38,763 bases of DNA from Bordetella parapertussis (GCA_945900685.1 CAMDJS010000005.1:1-38763); one strand, 5' to 3'. Shown: positions 7,421-16,286, numbered from the stretch's first letter. Notes: generated by a model from the letters alone, not told the origin. Numbers and translations are program-made.

Positions 7421-9052
7421 ATGAGCGCAGTTCTAGATCCCCACGGCCACGGTGCAACTGACCACGATCATCACGACCACCATGGTGCCCCTCACGGTTG
7501 GAAGCGTTGGGTGTATGCCACCAACCACAAAGACATCGGCACGCTCTATTTGCTGTTTGCCTTCACCATGTTCATCATTGGCGGTATATTGGCATTGTTG
7601 ATCCGTGCCGAGTTGTTCCAACCCGGCTTGCAGTTGGTCAATCCCGAGCTGTTTAACCAATTCACCACCATGCACGGCTTGATCATGGTGTTCGGTGCCA
7701 TCATGCCGGCCTTCGTCGGTTTTGCCAACTGGATGATTCCATTGCAAATCGGCGCAGCTGACATGGCATTTGCCCGCATGAACAACTTCAGCTTCTGGTT
7801 GATGATTCCTGCTGCACTCATGTTGTCTGGCTCATTTTTCATGGCTGGCGGTGCACCGGCAGCTGGTTGGACCCTGTATGCGCCGTTGACATTGCAAATG
7901 GGTCCTTCCATGGACGCCGCTATTTTTGCGTTGCACTTGTTAGGTGCTAGTTCCATCATGGGTTCTATCAACATCATCGTCACCATTTTGAACATGCGCG
8001 CACCCGGCATGACATTGATGAAAATGCCGATGTTCGTTTGGACCTGGTTGATCACTGCATATTTGTTGATTGCGGTCATGCCTGTGTTGGCCGGCGCCAT
8101 CACCATGACGCTGACAGACCGCCACTTCGGCACCACTTTCTTTAACCCGGCAGGCGGCGGCGACCCCGTGATGTACCAGCACATTTTCTGGTTCTTCGGT
8201 CACCCCGAGGTGTACATCATGATTTTGCCGGCCTTCGGCATCATCAGCCAAATCGTGCCCGCTTTCTCACGCAAGAAATTGTTCGGCTACGCCTCCATGG
8301 TGTATGCCACTTCTTCCATTGCCATTTTGTCCTTCATAGTATGGGCGCACCACATGTACACCACCGGCATGCCTGTCACTGGTCAGTTGTTCTTCATGTA
8401 TGCAACCATGCTGATTTCTGTGCCCACAGGCGTGAAAGTGTTTAACTGGATCGCCACCATGTGGAAGGGATCCATGACCTTTGAAACCCCCATGCTGTTT
8501 GCGGTGGGCTTCATCTTCGTGTTCACCATGGGCGGCTTCACCGGCCTCATTTTGTCCATGGCGCCGATCGACTTGCAATTGCAAGACGGCTATTACGTGG
8601 TGGCTCACTTCCACTATGTGTTGGTGGCGGGTTCTTTGTTCACCATGTTCGCCGGTTACTACTACTGGGCACCGAAGTGGACAGGCGTGATGTACAACGA
8701 AACACGTGGAAAAATCCACTTCTGGTGGACCCTGATTTCTTTCAACGTCACCTTCTTCCCTATGCACTTCTTGGGTCTGGCCGGCATGCCGCGTCGTTAC
8801 GCTGACTACCCCATGCAGTTTGCTGATTTCAACGCCTTGGCTTCAGTCGGTGGTTTTGCTTTCGGTATCGCACAGGTCTACTTCTTCTTTTTCATCGTGT
8901 TGCCCACCATGCGCGGCAAAGGTGAGGCAGCACCCCAGCGACCTTGGGAAGCTGCCGAAGGTCTGGAGTGGGAAGTGCCATCTCCTGCGCCTTTCCACAC
9001 CTTTGATACTCCGCCCAAGCTCAACCATGATGCCACCCGCATCGTTGCTTGA
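7421..9052 (+). CDS. coxA: Cytochrome c oxidase subunit I
   Basis: This 543-residue catalytic subunit of an A-type haem-copper oxidase reduces O2 to water and pumps protons. Ligands visible: His85 (haem a), His261 cross-linked to Tyr265 and His310/His311 (CuB), His396 (haem a3) and His398 (haem a). The D-channel Asp114, Glu263 (G-H-P-E-V-Y) and K-channel Lys339 (P-T-G-V-K) are present, so it is an A1-type pump. Twelve or so hydrophobic helices are expected. The first 25 residues carry eight His (D-H-D-H-H-D-H-H), a possible metal-binding tail on the N-terminal side. A good AAGGAA precedes the ATG, 25 bases after coxB. Confidence 0.98.
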   Translation: MSAVLDPHGHGATDHDHHDHHGAPHGWKRWVYATNHKDIGTLYLLFAFTMFIIGGILALLIRAELFQPGLQLVNPELFNQFTTMHGLIMVFGAIMPAFVGFANWMIPLQIGAADMAFARMNNFSFWLMIPAALMLSGSFFMAGGAPAAGWTLYAPLTLQMGPSMDAAIFALHLLGASSIMGSINIIVTILNMRAPGMTLMKMPMFVWTWLITAYLLIAVMPVLAGAITMTLTDRHFGTTFFNPAGGGDPVMYQHIFWFFGHPEVYIMILPAFGIISQIVPAFSRKKLFGYASMVYATSSIAILSFIVWAHHMYTTGMPVTGQLFFMYATMLISVPTGVKVFNWIATMWKGSMTFETPMLFAVGFIFVFTMGGFTGLILSMAPIDLQLQDGYYVVAHFHYVLVAGSLFTMFAGYYYWAPKWTGVMYNETRGKIHFWWTLISFNVTFFPMHFLGLAGMPRRYADYPMQFADFNALASVGGFAFGIAQVYFFFFIVLPTMRGKGEAAPQRPWEAAEGLEWEVPSPAPFHTFDTPPKLNHDATRIVA

Positions 9053-9075
9053 AACCGTGCATTGATCTTTGAGCC

Positions 9076-9177
9076 ATGACACCAGAACAGAAAAAAGACA
9101 ACTTGAAATTGGGGCTGATATTGGCCTCAACAGCGGTTGCGTTTTTTCTGGGTATCTTGGCAAAATACTTTTTATAA
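9076..9177 (+). CDS. Cytochrome oxidase small assembly protein (33 aa)
   Basis: A 33-codon frame fills the gap between coxA and cox11: M-T-P-E-Q-K-K-D-N-L-K-L-G, then one hydrophobic helix (about residues 12-32) ending K-Y-F-L. It resembles the very short single-span proteins called cytochrome oxidase small assembly protein at this place in other Burkholderiales. The charged N terminus is predicted inside and the tail in the membrane. It lies 23 bases after coxA and 7 bases before cox11, in the same direction, so it is an operon member. Its exact role is unknown to me; a part in subunit or copper assembly is inferred from position. Confidence 0.78.
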   Translation: MTPEQKKDNLKLGLILASTAVAFFLGILAKYFL

Positions 9178-9184
9178 ATCCCGC

Positions 9185-9808
9185 ATGAAAATGACCTTGG
9201 GTTTGCAAACTGACAACTTACGCATGCTGCGAAAGCTGGCGGTTGTGGCTGTTTTGATGTTTGGCTTTGGCTATGCTTTGATACCCATTTACAAAGCCAT
9301 TTGTGAATTGACGGGTATCAATATTTTGGCGCTGGGAGAAAAGGAGCTGCCTGGTTCAGGCAATGCCCGTCTAGCCGCCGCCCCCGCCAATTCGCAAATA
9401 GATACCAGCAGAACCATCACCATTGAATTTGATGCAAATTCTCGCGGACCTTGGCATTTCAAGCCCATGCAAAATTCTGTACAAGTGCACCCGGGCGAGT
9501 TGACCACGGTGATGTATGAGTTTCAAAACATTCAAAACCGCACCATGTCAGCACAGGCCATACCAAGCTATGCGCCCCGCGAAGCTGCCGCACATTTCAA
9601 TAAATTAGAGTGTTTTTGTTTCAATCAGTACACCTTGGCACCGGGTGAGAAAAAACAATGGCCAGTGGCTTTCGTGGTGGACCCTAAACTGGCCAAAGGT
9701 GTGAACACCATCACCTTGTCTTACACATTTTTTGAAGTTGGAAGTAAAACGCCAGCCGCACCTTCAAGCACTGTATCGAGTGTCAAGTTAAAGGAAGACG
9801 GCGTATGA
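9185..9808 (+). CDS. ctaG: Cytochrome c oxidase assembly protein CtaG/Cox11
   Basis: This 207-residue protein inserts copper into the CuB site of subunit I. One membrane helix (about 17-36) anchors a periplasmic immunoglobulin-like domain. The copper site E-C-F-C-F-N-Q has Cys143 and Cys145, and a conserved Cys40 follows the helix. The C-terminal beta-strand part (V-N-T-I-T-L-S-Y-T-F-F) is typical. I take the ATG at 9185, just after the small assembly gene; an ATG two codons further is equally possible. The longer frame from 9137 would run through that small gene and is rejected. Its end overlaps the DUF2970 start by four bases (ATGA), showing translational coupling. Confidence 0.94.
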   Translation: MKMTLGLQTDNLRMLRKLAVVAVLMFGFGYALIPIYKAICELTGINILALGEKELPGSGNARLAAAPANSQIDTSRTITIEFDANSRGPWHFKPMQNSVQVHPGELTTVMYEFQNIQNRTMSAQAIPSYAPREAAAHFNKLECFCFNQYTLAPGEKKQWPVAFVVDPKLAKGVNTITLSYTFFEVGSKTPAAPSSTVSSVKLKEDGV

Positions 9809-10032
9809 ATCCCGATCAAGTTGATTTAGTCGCACCAGTAAGTGTCAGACATCCTTTTTGGCGTTCCATTGTGGCTGTGTCATGGTCTTTTATTGGTATC
9901 CGTAAAAACAGTGAATTTCAAGAAGATTTGTCACACATCACACCTTTGCATATCTTGGGTGTTGGATTGGTGGCGGATTTGTTATTTGTGGTTGGATTGA
10001 TGGTTGTTGTCAATCTGGTCGTTGCAAAATAA
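9805..10032 (+). CDS. DUF2970 small membrane protein
   Basis: This 75-residue protein has a DUF2970 pattern: H-P-F-W-R-S-I-V-A-V-S-W-S-F-I-G-I-R followed by a charged linker and one strong C-terminal membrane helix (about 50-73). The family is found inside cytochrome oxidase operons of Betaproteobacteria between cox11 and coxC, and is assumed to help assembly; no biochemical role is known to me. It starts inside the last codons of cox11 (ATGA overlap) and ends 11 bases before coxC. Confidence 0.85.
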   Translation: MNPDQVDLVAPVSVRHPFWRSIVAVSWSFIGIRKNSEFQEDLSHITPLHILGVGLVADLLFVVGLMVVVNLVVAK

Positions 10033-10043
10033 AAGGAGTCGAG

Positions 10044-10925
10044 ATGAGCAGCACAACACCTGGCGCTACGCCCTATTACTACGTACCAGAGCCTTCGCGC
10101 CACCCGGCCATGGCTGCATTTGGTTTGTTCTTTGTCATTCTGGGTGCCAGCCAATGGGTAAATGATGTGAGCTGGGGCAAATATTCATTGTTTGCCGGTT
10201 TGGCTATTTGGTTGTTTGTGCTGTTCCAATGGTTCAGCGAAGCGGTTCATGAAAGCGAGTCTGGTCAATATGGTCGCAAGATTGATTTGTCTTTCCGCTG
10301 GAGCATGAGTTGGTTCATCTTCTCTGAAGTCATGTTTTTTGGTGCATTTTTCTCAGCCCTGTGGTGGGCGAGAATGCATTCACTGCCCGCTCTCGGTGAC
10401 AGCGAAAACGCACTGTTGTGGCCAGGCTTCAAAGCGGTGTGGCCAAGCATTGCGGCAGGCGTGACCGCATCTCCTGCCGGCATCATCGAGCCATTCCAGA
10501 CCATGACCCCGTTCTGGTTGCCAACCATCAATACTGCCTTGTTGTTGTCTTCAGGTGTGACACTGACCATTGCGCATCACGCCTTGTTGGAAAACCAGCG
10601 AGCCAAAACCATTCAATTCATGTGGCTGACCGTGTTATTGGGTGTCGTGTTCTTGTGCGTGCAAGGTTATGAGTATTACCATGCTTATCAAGATCTGAAT
10701 CTGAAATTGACCTCAGGCGTTTACGGTTCAACCTTCTACATGCTGACCGGGTTCCACGGCTTCCACGTTTTTGTGGGCATGTTGATGTTGTTGTTTGTAA
10801 CCTTGCGTTTACAAAAGGGACATTTTTCTGCGGACAGTCATTTCGGATTTGAAGGTGCCGCTTGGTATTGGCACTTTGTGGATGTGGTTTGGTTGGGTTT
10901 GTACATCTTGGTGTATTGGCTCTGA
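10044..10925 (+). CDS. coxC: Cytochrome c oxidase subunit III
   Basis: This 293-residue subunit III has the seven-helix layout and typical motifs: W-F-x-E-A-V-H-E-S-E near the second helix, F-I-F-S-E-V-M-F-F-G-A-F-F, F-Y-M-L-T-G-F-H-G-F-H-V and W-Y-W-H-F-V-D-V-V-W-L at the end. Subunit III stabilises the proton-pumping core and helps proton uptake into the D-channel. A strong AAAGGAG sits eight bases before the ATG. It is the last gene of the operon starting at coxB; a strong terminator follows. Confidence 0.97.
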   Translation: MSSTTPGATPYYYVPEPSRHPAMAAFGLFFVILGASQWVNDVSWGKYSLFAGLAIWLFVLFQWFSEAVHESESGQYGRKIDLSFRWSMSWFIFSEVMFFGAFFSALWWARMHSLPALGDSENALLWPGFKAVWPSIAAGVTASPAGIIEPFQTMTPFWLPTINTALLLSSGVTLTIAHHALLENQRAKTIQFMWLTVLLGVVFLCVQGYEYYHAYQDLNLKLTSGVYGSTFYMLTGFHGFHVFVGMLMLLFVTLRLQKGHFSADSHFGFEGAAWYWHFVDVVWLGLYILVYWL

Positions 10926-10942
10926 TACCAATGACTCACCAT

Positions 10943-10968
10943 AAAAAGGCCGCATCCGCGGCCTTTTT
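10943..10968. terminator. Bidirectional Rho-independent terminator after coxC
   Basis: A perfect 11-base inverted repeat AAAAAGGCCGC / GCGGCCTTTTT around ATCC has A-runs and T-runs on both sides. It can stop coxC transcripts and those of the converging DUF2909 gene. Confidence 0.92.
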
Positions 10969-10988
10969 ATTTCGAAATTATCAAAACT

Positions 10989-11213
10989 TCAAACAGGGGT
11001 CAAAGGAATGCCGGTAGACCTGAGCCAACCCATCTTCCAAGACAGCAAAATGCAGAGAAATAAAACGATGGATATGCCTACCCTGAATGCCAGGGCGCGC
11101 ATCATTCGACTGGACTTAGGGGCGCCCTCTGTATCACCACGCAACATAAAGAAAAGCGCAGTAGACAAGGCGGCCAATACGCCTAAAAAAGCAATGGCTA
11201 TAAATATGTTCAT
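10989..11213 (-). CDS. DUF2909 twin-transmembrane protein
   Basis: This 74-residue protein has two membrane helices (about 3-23 and 45-63) joined by a basic loop (R-G-D-T-E-G-A-P-K-S-S-R-M-M-R-A-L-A-x-R-V). This matches the DUF2909 or twin transmembrane family found next to SURF1 in Burkholderiales oxidase clusters. Its role is unknown; a part in oxidase assembly is inferred from its fixed position. The ATG at 11213 has AAAGGA upstream; the longer frame to 11252 overlaps the divergent SURF1 start and is rejected. Only 26 bases separate the two divergent starts. Confidence 0.85.
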   Translation of the reverse strand: MNIFIAIAFLGVLAALSTALFFMLRGDTEGAPKSSRMMRALAFRVGISIVLFLCILLSWKMGWLRSTGIPLTPV

Positions 11214-11239
11214 GTGTGGGATTATCCTTTGATTTACAT

Positions 11240-11998
11240 ATGTCCTTTTCAACTATGAATAAAGTCAGCGTTAGGCGGGTCATTATTTTGTTGGCAGCAA
11301 TGGCTGCCATGGCTTTGACGGCAAGGTTGGGCCTTTGGCAAATGTCTCGTGCAGAAGAAAAACTGGCCTACCAAAGAGATCTGGATTTGCAAGCGCAGTT
11401 GCCGCCGCTGACACCACAAGACCTTGTGGCTCAACCTGAACTTTGGCAGCAAGTTCATAGAAACATTGCGCTTGATGGCAAATGGGTCGCAGACAAAACG
11501 GTGTATTTGGATAACCGAAGCCACCAGGGACAGCCAGGATTTTGGGTGATCACACCTATGTCGTGGGCGCCGGGGCAAGTGGTCTGGGTGCAGCGCGGAT
11601 GGGTGGCGAGGGATCGCACAGATGCCTCAAAGGCCGCACCGATTGATACACCGCAGGACAACATCAGACTCACGGGTCGCGTTGCTTTGGCGTTGTCTCA
11701 AATGACTGAATTGAAAAGTACTATTGCAGTTGAACCTGCGCCTGGTCAACTGAGAATTCAAAACAATTTGAGCCGCCAACACATGCAAGCCATGGTATCT
11801 GATAAGGTCAGTGGATTGGTGATACAAACAGGCCAAGACTCTGACGGTTTGAGAAGAGACTGGCCAGTCATTTCACAGACTGCAGACAAAAACAAGGGCT
11901 ATGCTTTCCAATGGTTTGCGTTGAGTGGATTGATAGCTATTCTTTATTTCTGGTTTCAATGGATAGGGCCCCTGCGGCATGCAAGACAAGAACAATGA
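11240..11998 (+). CDS. SURF1 family cytochrome oxidase biogenesis protein
   Basis: This roughly 252-residue protein has the SURF1 layout: an N-terminal membrane helix, the L-G-L-W-Q-M-S-R-A-E-E-K motif, a large periplasmic domain with V-Y-L-D-N-R and V-V-W-V-Q-R-G-W-V, and a C-terminal helix after G-Y-A-F-Q-W-F-A-L-S. Bacterial SURF1 binds haem A and helps its insertion into CoxA. The start is uncertain: ATGs at 11216, 11240 and 11255 are in frame, none with a strong Shine-Dalgarno. I chose 11240 because it leaves room for the divergent DUF2909 start. The last 20 bases overlap the next gene. Confidence 0.9.
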   Translation: MSFSTMNKVSVRRVIILLAAMAAMALTARLGLWQMSRAEEKLAYQRDLDLQAQLPPLTPQDLVAQPELWQQVHRNIALDGKWVADKTVYLDNRSHQGQPGFWVITPMSWAPGQVVWVQRGWVARDRTDASKAAPIDTPQDNIRLTGRVALALSQMTELKSTIAVEPAPGQLRIQNNLSRQHMQAMVSDKVSGLVIQTGQDSDGLRRDWPVISQTADKNKGYAFQWFALSGLIAILYFWFQWIGPLRHARQEQ

Positions 11999-12674
11999 CC
12001 AAACATCGCCTCAAGCGCTAGGGTTGACGGTATACGATTTACCGGATCCAGTGCAAGCAGCGCAGCAAGACGCAAGCCGTACCAGTGCCGGGCGAATTCG
12101 CATGATTTTTGTCATGCTGATTTGCGCGGCGCCGGTGATTGCTTCTTATTTGACGTTTTACGTGATCCGGCCTCAGACGCAGCGTAATTTCGGAGCCTTG
12201 ATTCAACCTGTCAAACCTGTGCCCGAGATCAGCGCACGTAAGCTTGACGGCAAAGAAGTCAGCTTGGCCAGTTTGAAAGGCCAGTGGTTGCTCGTGAGTG
12301 TGGCAAGTGCTGCATGCGACAACGCTTGCCAAACCAACTTGCTGTTGCAGCGTCAGATTCGTGCTTCACTTGGCCGTGAGAAAGAGCGCACGGACTGGGT
12401 ATGGCTGATCACAGATGACAAACCGGTACCCAAAGAATTGATTGCAGGTTTGAGTGATGCGGTTATTTTGCGTGTCAGTTCTGAAAGCATTTCTCAGTGG
12501 TTGAGTGCTGAGTCAGCGCACGGCTTGAGCGAGCATTTGTATTTGATAGACCCTCATGGCAATTGGATGATGCGTTTTCCTCCTGCTTTGAGCACGGAGC
12601 AAGCCACCTTATTGAAACGTGATTGGGACAAATTGCTGCGTGCTTCTGTCTCGTGGGATAAGCCGGGGCGATGA
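11979..12674 (+). CDS. SCO-like membrane-anchored protein with a CxxxC motif
   Basis: This 231-residue protein has a cytoplasmic N terminus of about 40 residues, one membrane helix (42-63) and a periplasmic thioredoxin-like domain. Cys113 and Cys117 (C-D-N-A-C) match the C-x3-C copper/thiol motif of SCO proteins. A His precedes L-Y-L-I-D-P-H-G near the place of the SCO third copper ligand, but the spacing differs. It may be a thiol reductase or copper chaperone for CuA in CoxB. It overlaps SURF1 by 20 bases and ends four bases before ctaA, so it belongs to the haem A/assembly operon. Overall similarity to true SCO is weak; the cluster has a clear SCO at 14.7 kb. Confidence 0.72.
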   Translation: MQDKNNDQTSPQALGLTVYDLPDPVQAAQQDASRTSAGRIRMIFVMLICAAPVIASYLTFYVIRPQTQRNFGALIQPVKPVPEISARKLDGKEVSLASLKGQWLLVSVASAACDNACQTNLLLQRQIRASLGREKERTDWVWLITDDKPVPKELIAGLSDAVILRVSSESISQWLSAESAHGLSEHLYLIDPHGNWMMRFPPALSTEQATLLKRDWDKLLRASVSWDKPGR

Positions 12675-12678
12675 TCTT

Positions 12679-13812
12679 ATGAACGAAGTGGCCTTATTCA
12701 ATGCTGCCCCCCTTTTGAAACTGCTGCTGCTGGCCGTCTTACTGGCCGTCGGTCCTTTGACATGGGTATGGCTGAAAAACAGACAGTCACAATCGGTTCA
12801 GCGAGTCCGGCATTTGACAGTCATCGCTTTGTTTTTGACATTTGATTTGATTCTGTTTGGCGCATTCACACGCCTGAGCGATTCAGGTCTGGGTTGTCCG
12901 GACTGGCCGGGTTGTTACGGATACGCCAGTCCGATTGGAGCGACACAAGCGATTGAGTTGGCACAAACAGCGATGCCAACGGGACCGGTCACTTGGCATA
13001 AAGCATGGATTGAAATGATCCATCGGTACTTTGCCATGCTCGTCGGTATTCTCATTTTGACATTGGCTGTTTTCTCTTGGCGCAATGAGCGAACTTTATG
13101 GGGCTGGCCATCGCTGACTCTGGTGTGGGTTTGTATTCAAGGCGCATTTGGCGCATTCACTGTCACCATGAAATTGTTCCCCGCCATTGTCACCATGCAT
13201 TTGTTGGGTGGCTTATTGCTGTTGGTGCTGTTGACTGTTCAATGGGTGCGGCAACGTCATGTCGCCGACAAAATGACAGATCGGGCTTTGCCAGTGGCGG
13301 TTTATGTGATGACGGGTCTGACTTTTTTAAGCGTGCTCATACAGGCAGGCCTAGGCGCGTGGGTCAGCAGCAATTACGCGGTGCTGGCGTGTGACACCTA
13401 TCCGCTTTGCCAGGGCAACTGGTTGCCAGAAATGAATTTAAACAAGGCCTTTGAGCTTTGGCGCCCACTCGGTCAGGACGCTTCAGGTCAAGCCATTCCA
13501 TTCCAAGCACTGACGGCCATACACATGGTGCACCGTTGGCATGCAGTCATTCCGACTTTGTGCATTTTGTATTTGGCGCGAGGCTGGATGAACAACGGCC
13601 TGCGGCAGCAGGGAATTTTTTTGTTGGCATTGCTTTTATTGCAATTCGCGACCGGCATTTCAAATGCCGTGCTGGGTTGGCCCTTGCTGGCCGCTTTGTT
13701 GCATACGGGCTCAGCGGCTGCGCTGCTGGCTCTTCTCACCTGGGTTCTAGCCTCAACCCGTGCACGCAGCGCTGATCGAATTGCTTCGACTTTCAACAGG
13801 CATATGTTATGA
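12679..13812 (+). CDS. ctaA: Haem A synthase (COX15/CtaA)
   Basis: This 377-residue, roughly eight-helix membrane enzyme oxidises the C8 methyl of haem O to the formyl of haem A. The first helical bundle carries [19 protein letters not shown] with Cys73 and Cys79, and His115 in I-H-R-Y-F; further His residues lie in T-M-H-L-L-G-G, M-V-H-R-W-H and L-L-H-T-G, matching the haem-binding His of COX15. I use the ATG at 12679, four bases after the upstream stop; the longer frame from 12619 lies inside that gene. Its end overlaps ctaB by four bases (ATGA). Together ctaA and ctaB supply haem A for CoxA. Confidence 0.95.
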   Translation: MNEVALFNAAPLLKLLLLAVLLAVGPLTWVWLKNRQSQSVQRVRHLTVIALFLTFDLILFGAFTRLSDSGLGCPDWPGCYGYASPIGATQAIELAQTAMPTGPVTWHKAWIEMIHRYFAMLVGILILTLAVFSWRNERTLWGWPSLTLVWVCIQGAFGAFTVTMKLFPAIVTMHLLGGLLLLVLLTVQWVRQRHVADKMTDRALPVAVYVMTGLTFLSVLIQAGLGAWVSSNYAVLACDTYPLCQGNWLPEMNLNKAFELWRPLGQDASGQAIPFQALTAIHMVHRWHAVIPTLCILYLARGWMNNGLRQQGIFLLALLLLQFATGISNAVLGWPLLAALLHTGSAAALLALLTWVLASTRARSADRIASTFNRHML

Positions 13813-14708
13813 CTTCTCTCTCTCAGTACATGCCTTTGCGTTGGCAGCAGTTCAACGCCTTGACCAAACCGCGAGTGATTCAGTTGATTGTGTTTTGTGC
13901 GCTGATAGGCATGGTGTTGGCTGTCCCTGGTGTTCCCAACTTGGCTGACGTGAAATTGGCTGCTATCGCTTGTCTGGGAATTTGGCTGGTGTCCGGTGCG
14001 GCTGCCGCTTTCAATTGCATTGTTGAGCAAGCGATTGACGCTCGCATGAAACGCACTGCATGGCGGCCTACCGCCCAAGGTCAGTTGACCGACAGAGACA
14101 CCTTGCTTTTTTCTGCCGTGTTGTGTGCTGCCGGTTCAGCCATTTTGTACATCTGGGTCAATCCGCTCACCATGTGGCTGACGTTTGCGACATTTGTTGG
14201 CTACGCCGTTGTTTACACCGTGATTCTCAAACCGCTGACGCCGCAAAATATTGTGATCGGCGGCGCTTCAGGTGCCATGCCGCCCGTGCTTGGTTGGGCG
14301 GCGATGACCGGCGATGTCGGCCCTGAAGCCTTGATACTTTTTTTGATTATTTTTCTTTGGACCCCGCCTCACTTTTGGGCCTTGGCTTTGTACCGCGTGG
14401 AAGATTACCGCAAATCTGGCTTGCCCATGTTGCCGGTGACGCATGGCAATGAGTTCACCCGCTTGCAAATATTGCTCTACACCATCGTCTTGCTGCCCGC
14501 CTGTCTGATGCCATTTATCTACCGCATGAGTGGTTGGTTTTATTTGGCATGTGCCATGGTACTGAGCCTGATGTTTTGCTGGTACGGATGGGCGCTGTGG
14601 CGTCAATACTCTGACGAGTTGGCGCGCAAAACATTCAAATTTTCTTTGGTGCATCTGAGTTTGTTGTTTGCTGCTTTTTTAATTGACCATTATTTGCCGA
14701 GTCTGTGA
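13809..14708 (+). CDS. ctaB: Protohaem IX farnesyltransferase (haem O synthase)
   Basis: This 299-residue UbiA-family membrane enzyme attaches farnesyl to haem B to make haem O. The prenyl-diphosphate site [15 protein letters not shown] (from Asn69, Asp77) has Glu73 where many relatives have Asp. The second site appears as [16 protein letters not shown]. About nine hydrophobic helices are visible. It starts within the end of ctaA and its stop shares a base with the SCO gene start (TGATG), so ctaA-ctaB-SCO are tightly coupled. Confidence 0.95.
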   Translation: MTSLSQYMPLRWQQFNALTKPRVIQLIVFCALIGMVLAVPGVPNLADVKLAAIACLGIWLVSGAAAAFNCIVEQAIDARMKRTAWRPTAQGQLTDRDTLLFSAVLCAAGSAILYIWVNPLTMWLTFATFVGYAVVYTVILKPLTPQNIVIGGASGAMPPVLGWAAMTGDVGPEALILFLIIFLWTPPHFWALALYRVEDYRKSGLPMLPVTHGNEFTRLQILLYTIVLLPACLMPFIYRMSGWFYLACAMVLSLMFCWYGWALWRQYSDELARKTFKFSLVHLSLLFAAFLIDHYLPSL

Positions 14709-15289
14709 TGTTTACAAAATACCGTTACCTCTTGCTGTCTGCGTGCTTGATGATCAGTGCATGCTCGCCTGACAAGCCGGAGTTCAAAGCGATTGACTTG
14801 ACGGGAGCCGATTACGCTTTGGGTTTTGATTTGCCGGATCAGTTTGGCAAGAAGCGCACACTGGCCGACTTCAAGGGGCGGGTGGTCGTGGTTTTTTTCG
14901 GCTTCACGCAATGCCCAGACTTTTGCCCGACCACCTTGACCGAATGGGTGCAGGTGAAAAAAAACCTGGGTCCTCAAGGCGAACTGCTGCAAGCGGTATT
15001 CATCACCTTGGATCCTGAAAGAGACAAGCCGGAAGTTCTTCAGCCTTATATGGCTGGCTTTGACCCGACATTTTTGGCGCTGATTCCAACCGGAGAAGAG
15101 TTGCCTGCATTGGCCAAACAATTCAAGATTTACTTCAAGAAAGTGGCTGGCTCATCTGCAGACAGCTACAGCATGGACCACAGCGCTGGTACCTATATTT
15201 ACGACACCCAAGGCAGATTGCGTTTGTATGCGCGTTATGGGTTGGGGCCGCAGGCCATGGCCGCTGATATTGCGACTTTGCTGAAATAA
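14708..15289 (+). CDS. SCO1/SenC family copper chaperone lipoprotein
   Basis: This 193-residue protein carries a lipoprotein signal (L-M-I-S-A-C, lipidated Cys19) and a thioredoxin fold. The copper ligands Cys69 and Cys73 (C-P-D-F-C) and His158 (M-D-H-S-A-G-T-Y) are all present. SCO proteins load copper into CuA of subunit II, here CoxB. The ATG at 14708 overlaps the ctaB stop; a GTG one codon earlier is also in frame. It is the last gene of the plus-strand oxidase biogenesis run and is followed by a hairpin shared with rpoH. Confidence 0.94.
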   Translation: MFTKYRYLLLSACLMISACSPDKPEFKAIDLTGADYALGFDLPDQFGKKRTLADFKGRVVVVFFGFTQCPDFCPTTLTEWVQVKKNLGPQGELLQAVFITLDPERDKPEVLQPYMAGFDPTFLALIPTGEELPALAKQFKIYFKKVAGSSADSYSMDHSAGTYIYDTQGRLRLYARYGLGPQAMAADIATLLK

Positions 15290-15291
15290 AA

Positions 15292-15324
15292 AAACCGTCT
15301 GCAACAAACGACTGCAGACGGTTT
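15292..15324. terminator. Terminator shared by the SCO gene and rpoH
   Basis: A 12-base inverted repeat AAACCGTCTGCA / TGCAGACGGTTT with a nine-base loop lies between the converging ends. On the minus strand it is followed by a long T-run (the A-run at 15287-15294), so it looks best as the rpoH terminator; the plus-strand tail is weaker. Confidence 0.85.
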
Positions 15325-15341
15325 GGATGGTTTTAAAAATA

Positions 15342-16286
15342 TCAGGCGTATTCCAACAATGCCTGTTTCATTTTTTTCATGGCGGCCACTTCGATTTGGC
15401 GAATACGTTCGGCGCTGACACCAAACTCATCCGCGAGTTGATGCAAAGTCATGCCGCCGCTGTTGTCATCATTCACCTTGAGCCAGCGTTCTTCAACGAT
15501 GCGACGGCTGCGTTCATCCAAAACAGCCAGTGCTTGCGTGATGCCATCTGTTGACATCATGTCGCGCTGGTGCGCTTCGATCATGGCCGTGGGTTCATGC
15601 TGTACGTCGGTCAAGTAAGCGATAGGGCCGAATGCTTCTTCACCGTCTTCGTTAGAGGTGGGATCCAACAAAACGTCAGCGCCTGCCATGCGCGCTTCCA
15701 TCTCAATGACTTCTTCTCGCTTGACGTTCAAGTCAGCTGCGATGCTGTCAATTTGCGCATCACTCAATGTGTCGCGCAACACAGCGTCATGGTTGTCACC
15801 TGCATCGGCTCTGAAGCCTTGCTTTTTGGAGCGCAGATTGAAAAACAATTTGCGTTGCGCTTTGGTGGTGGCCAGTTTGACCATGCGCCAATTTTTGATA
15901 ATGTATTCGTGAATTTCAGCTTTGATCCAGTGCATGGCATAGCTGACCAGACGCACGCCGTGATCAGGATCGAAGCGCTTGACGGCTTTCATCAAACCCA
16001 CGTTGCCTTCTTGAATCAGGTCTGCATGGGCGAGCCCGTAACCGGCGTATTGGCGCGAAATGGAAACCACCAATCGCAGGTGGGACAAAATCAATTTACC
16101 CGCAGCTTGCAAGTCATTATTTTCTTTGAGCTTTTTGGAAAATTCCTGTTCTTGCTCCAAGGTCAGCATGGGCAAACGGTTGACGGCTGTGATGTAGGCA
16201 TCCAGATTTCCCAAAGGCGGCAGCACAGCCCAAGGGTTGACCGCGAGTTGTTTGGCGCCGGGGGTGGCAAGAGTCATGGCTGTCAT
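15342..16286 (-). CDS. rpoH: RNA polymerase sigma factor RpoH (sigma-32)
   Basis: This 314-residue heat-shock sigma factor directs RNA polymerase to chaperone and protease genes. Region 2 (L-I-Q-E-G-N-V-G-L-M-K-A-V near 90-102), the RpoH box Q-R-K-L-F-F-N-L-R (144-152) and region 4 with its helix-turn-helix (L-A-D-E-F-G-V-S-A-E-R-I-R-Q-I-E) are clear. I use the ATG at 16286 because TAGGAG lies seven bases upstream; the frame extends to 16310 without a ribosome site. A perfect CIRCE operator lies about 35 bases upstream, so HrcA repression is likely. The RpoH box suggests it is also subject to FtsH and DnaK control, as in E. coli. Confidence 0.97.
   Translation of the reverse strand: MTAMTLATPGAKQLAVNPWAVLPPLGNLDAYITAVNRLPMLTLEQEQEFSKKLKENNDLQAAGKLILSHLRLVVSISRQYAGYGLAHADLIQEGNVGLMKAVKRFDPDHGVRLVSYAMHWIKAEIHEYIIKNWRMVKLATTKAQRKLFFNLRSKKQGFRADAGDNHDAVLRDTLSDAQIDSIAADLNVKREEVIEMEARMAGADVLLDPTSNEDGEEAFGPIAYLTDVQHEPTAMIEAHQRDMMSTDGITQALAVLDERSRRIVEERWLKVNDDNSGGMTLHQLADEFGVSAERIRQIEVAAMKKMKQALLEYA

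Noticed and set aside
12619..12678. Upstream extension of ctaA
   Set aside because: It lies inside the preceding gene, and the haem A synthase alignment begins at the ATG at 12679.
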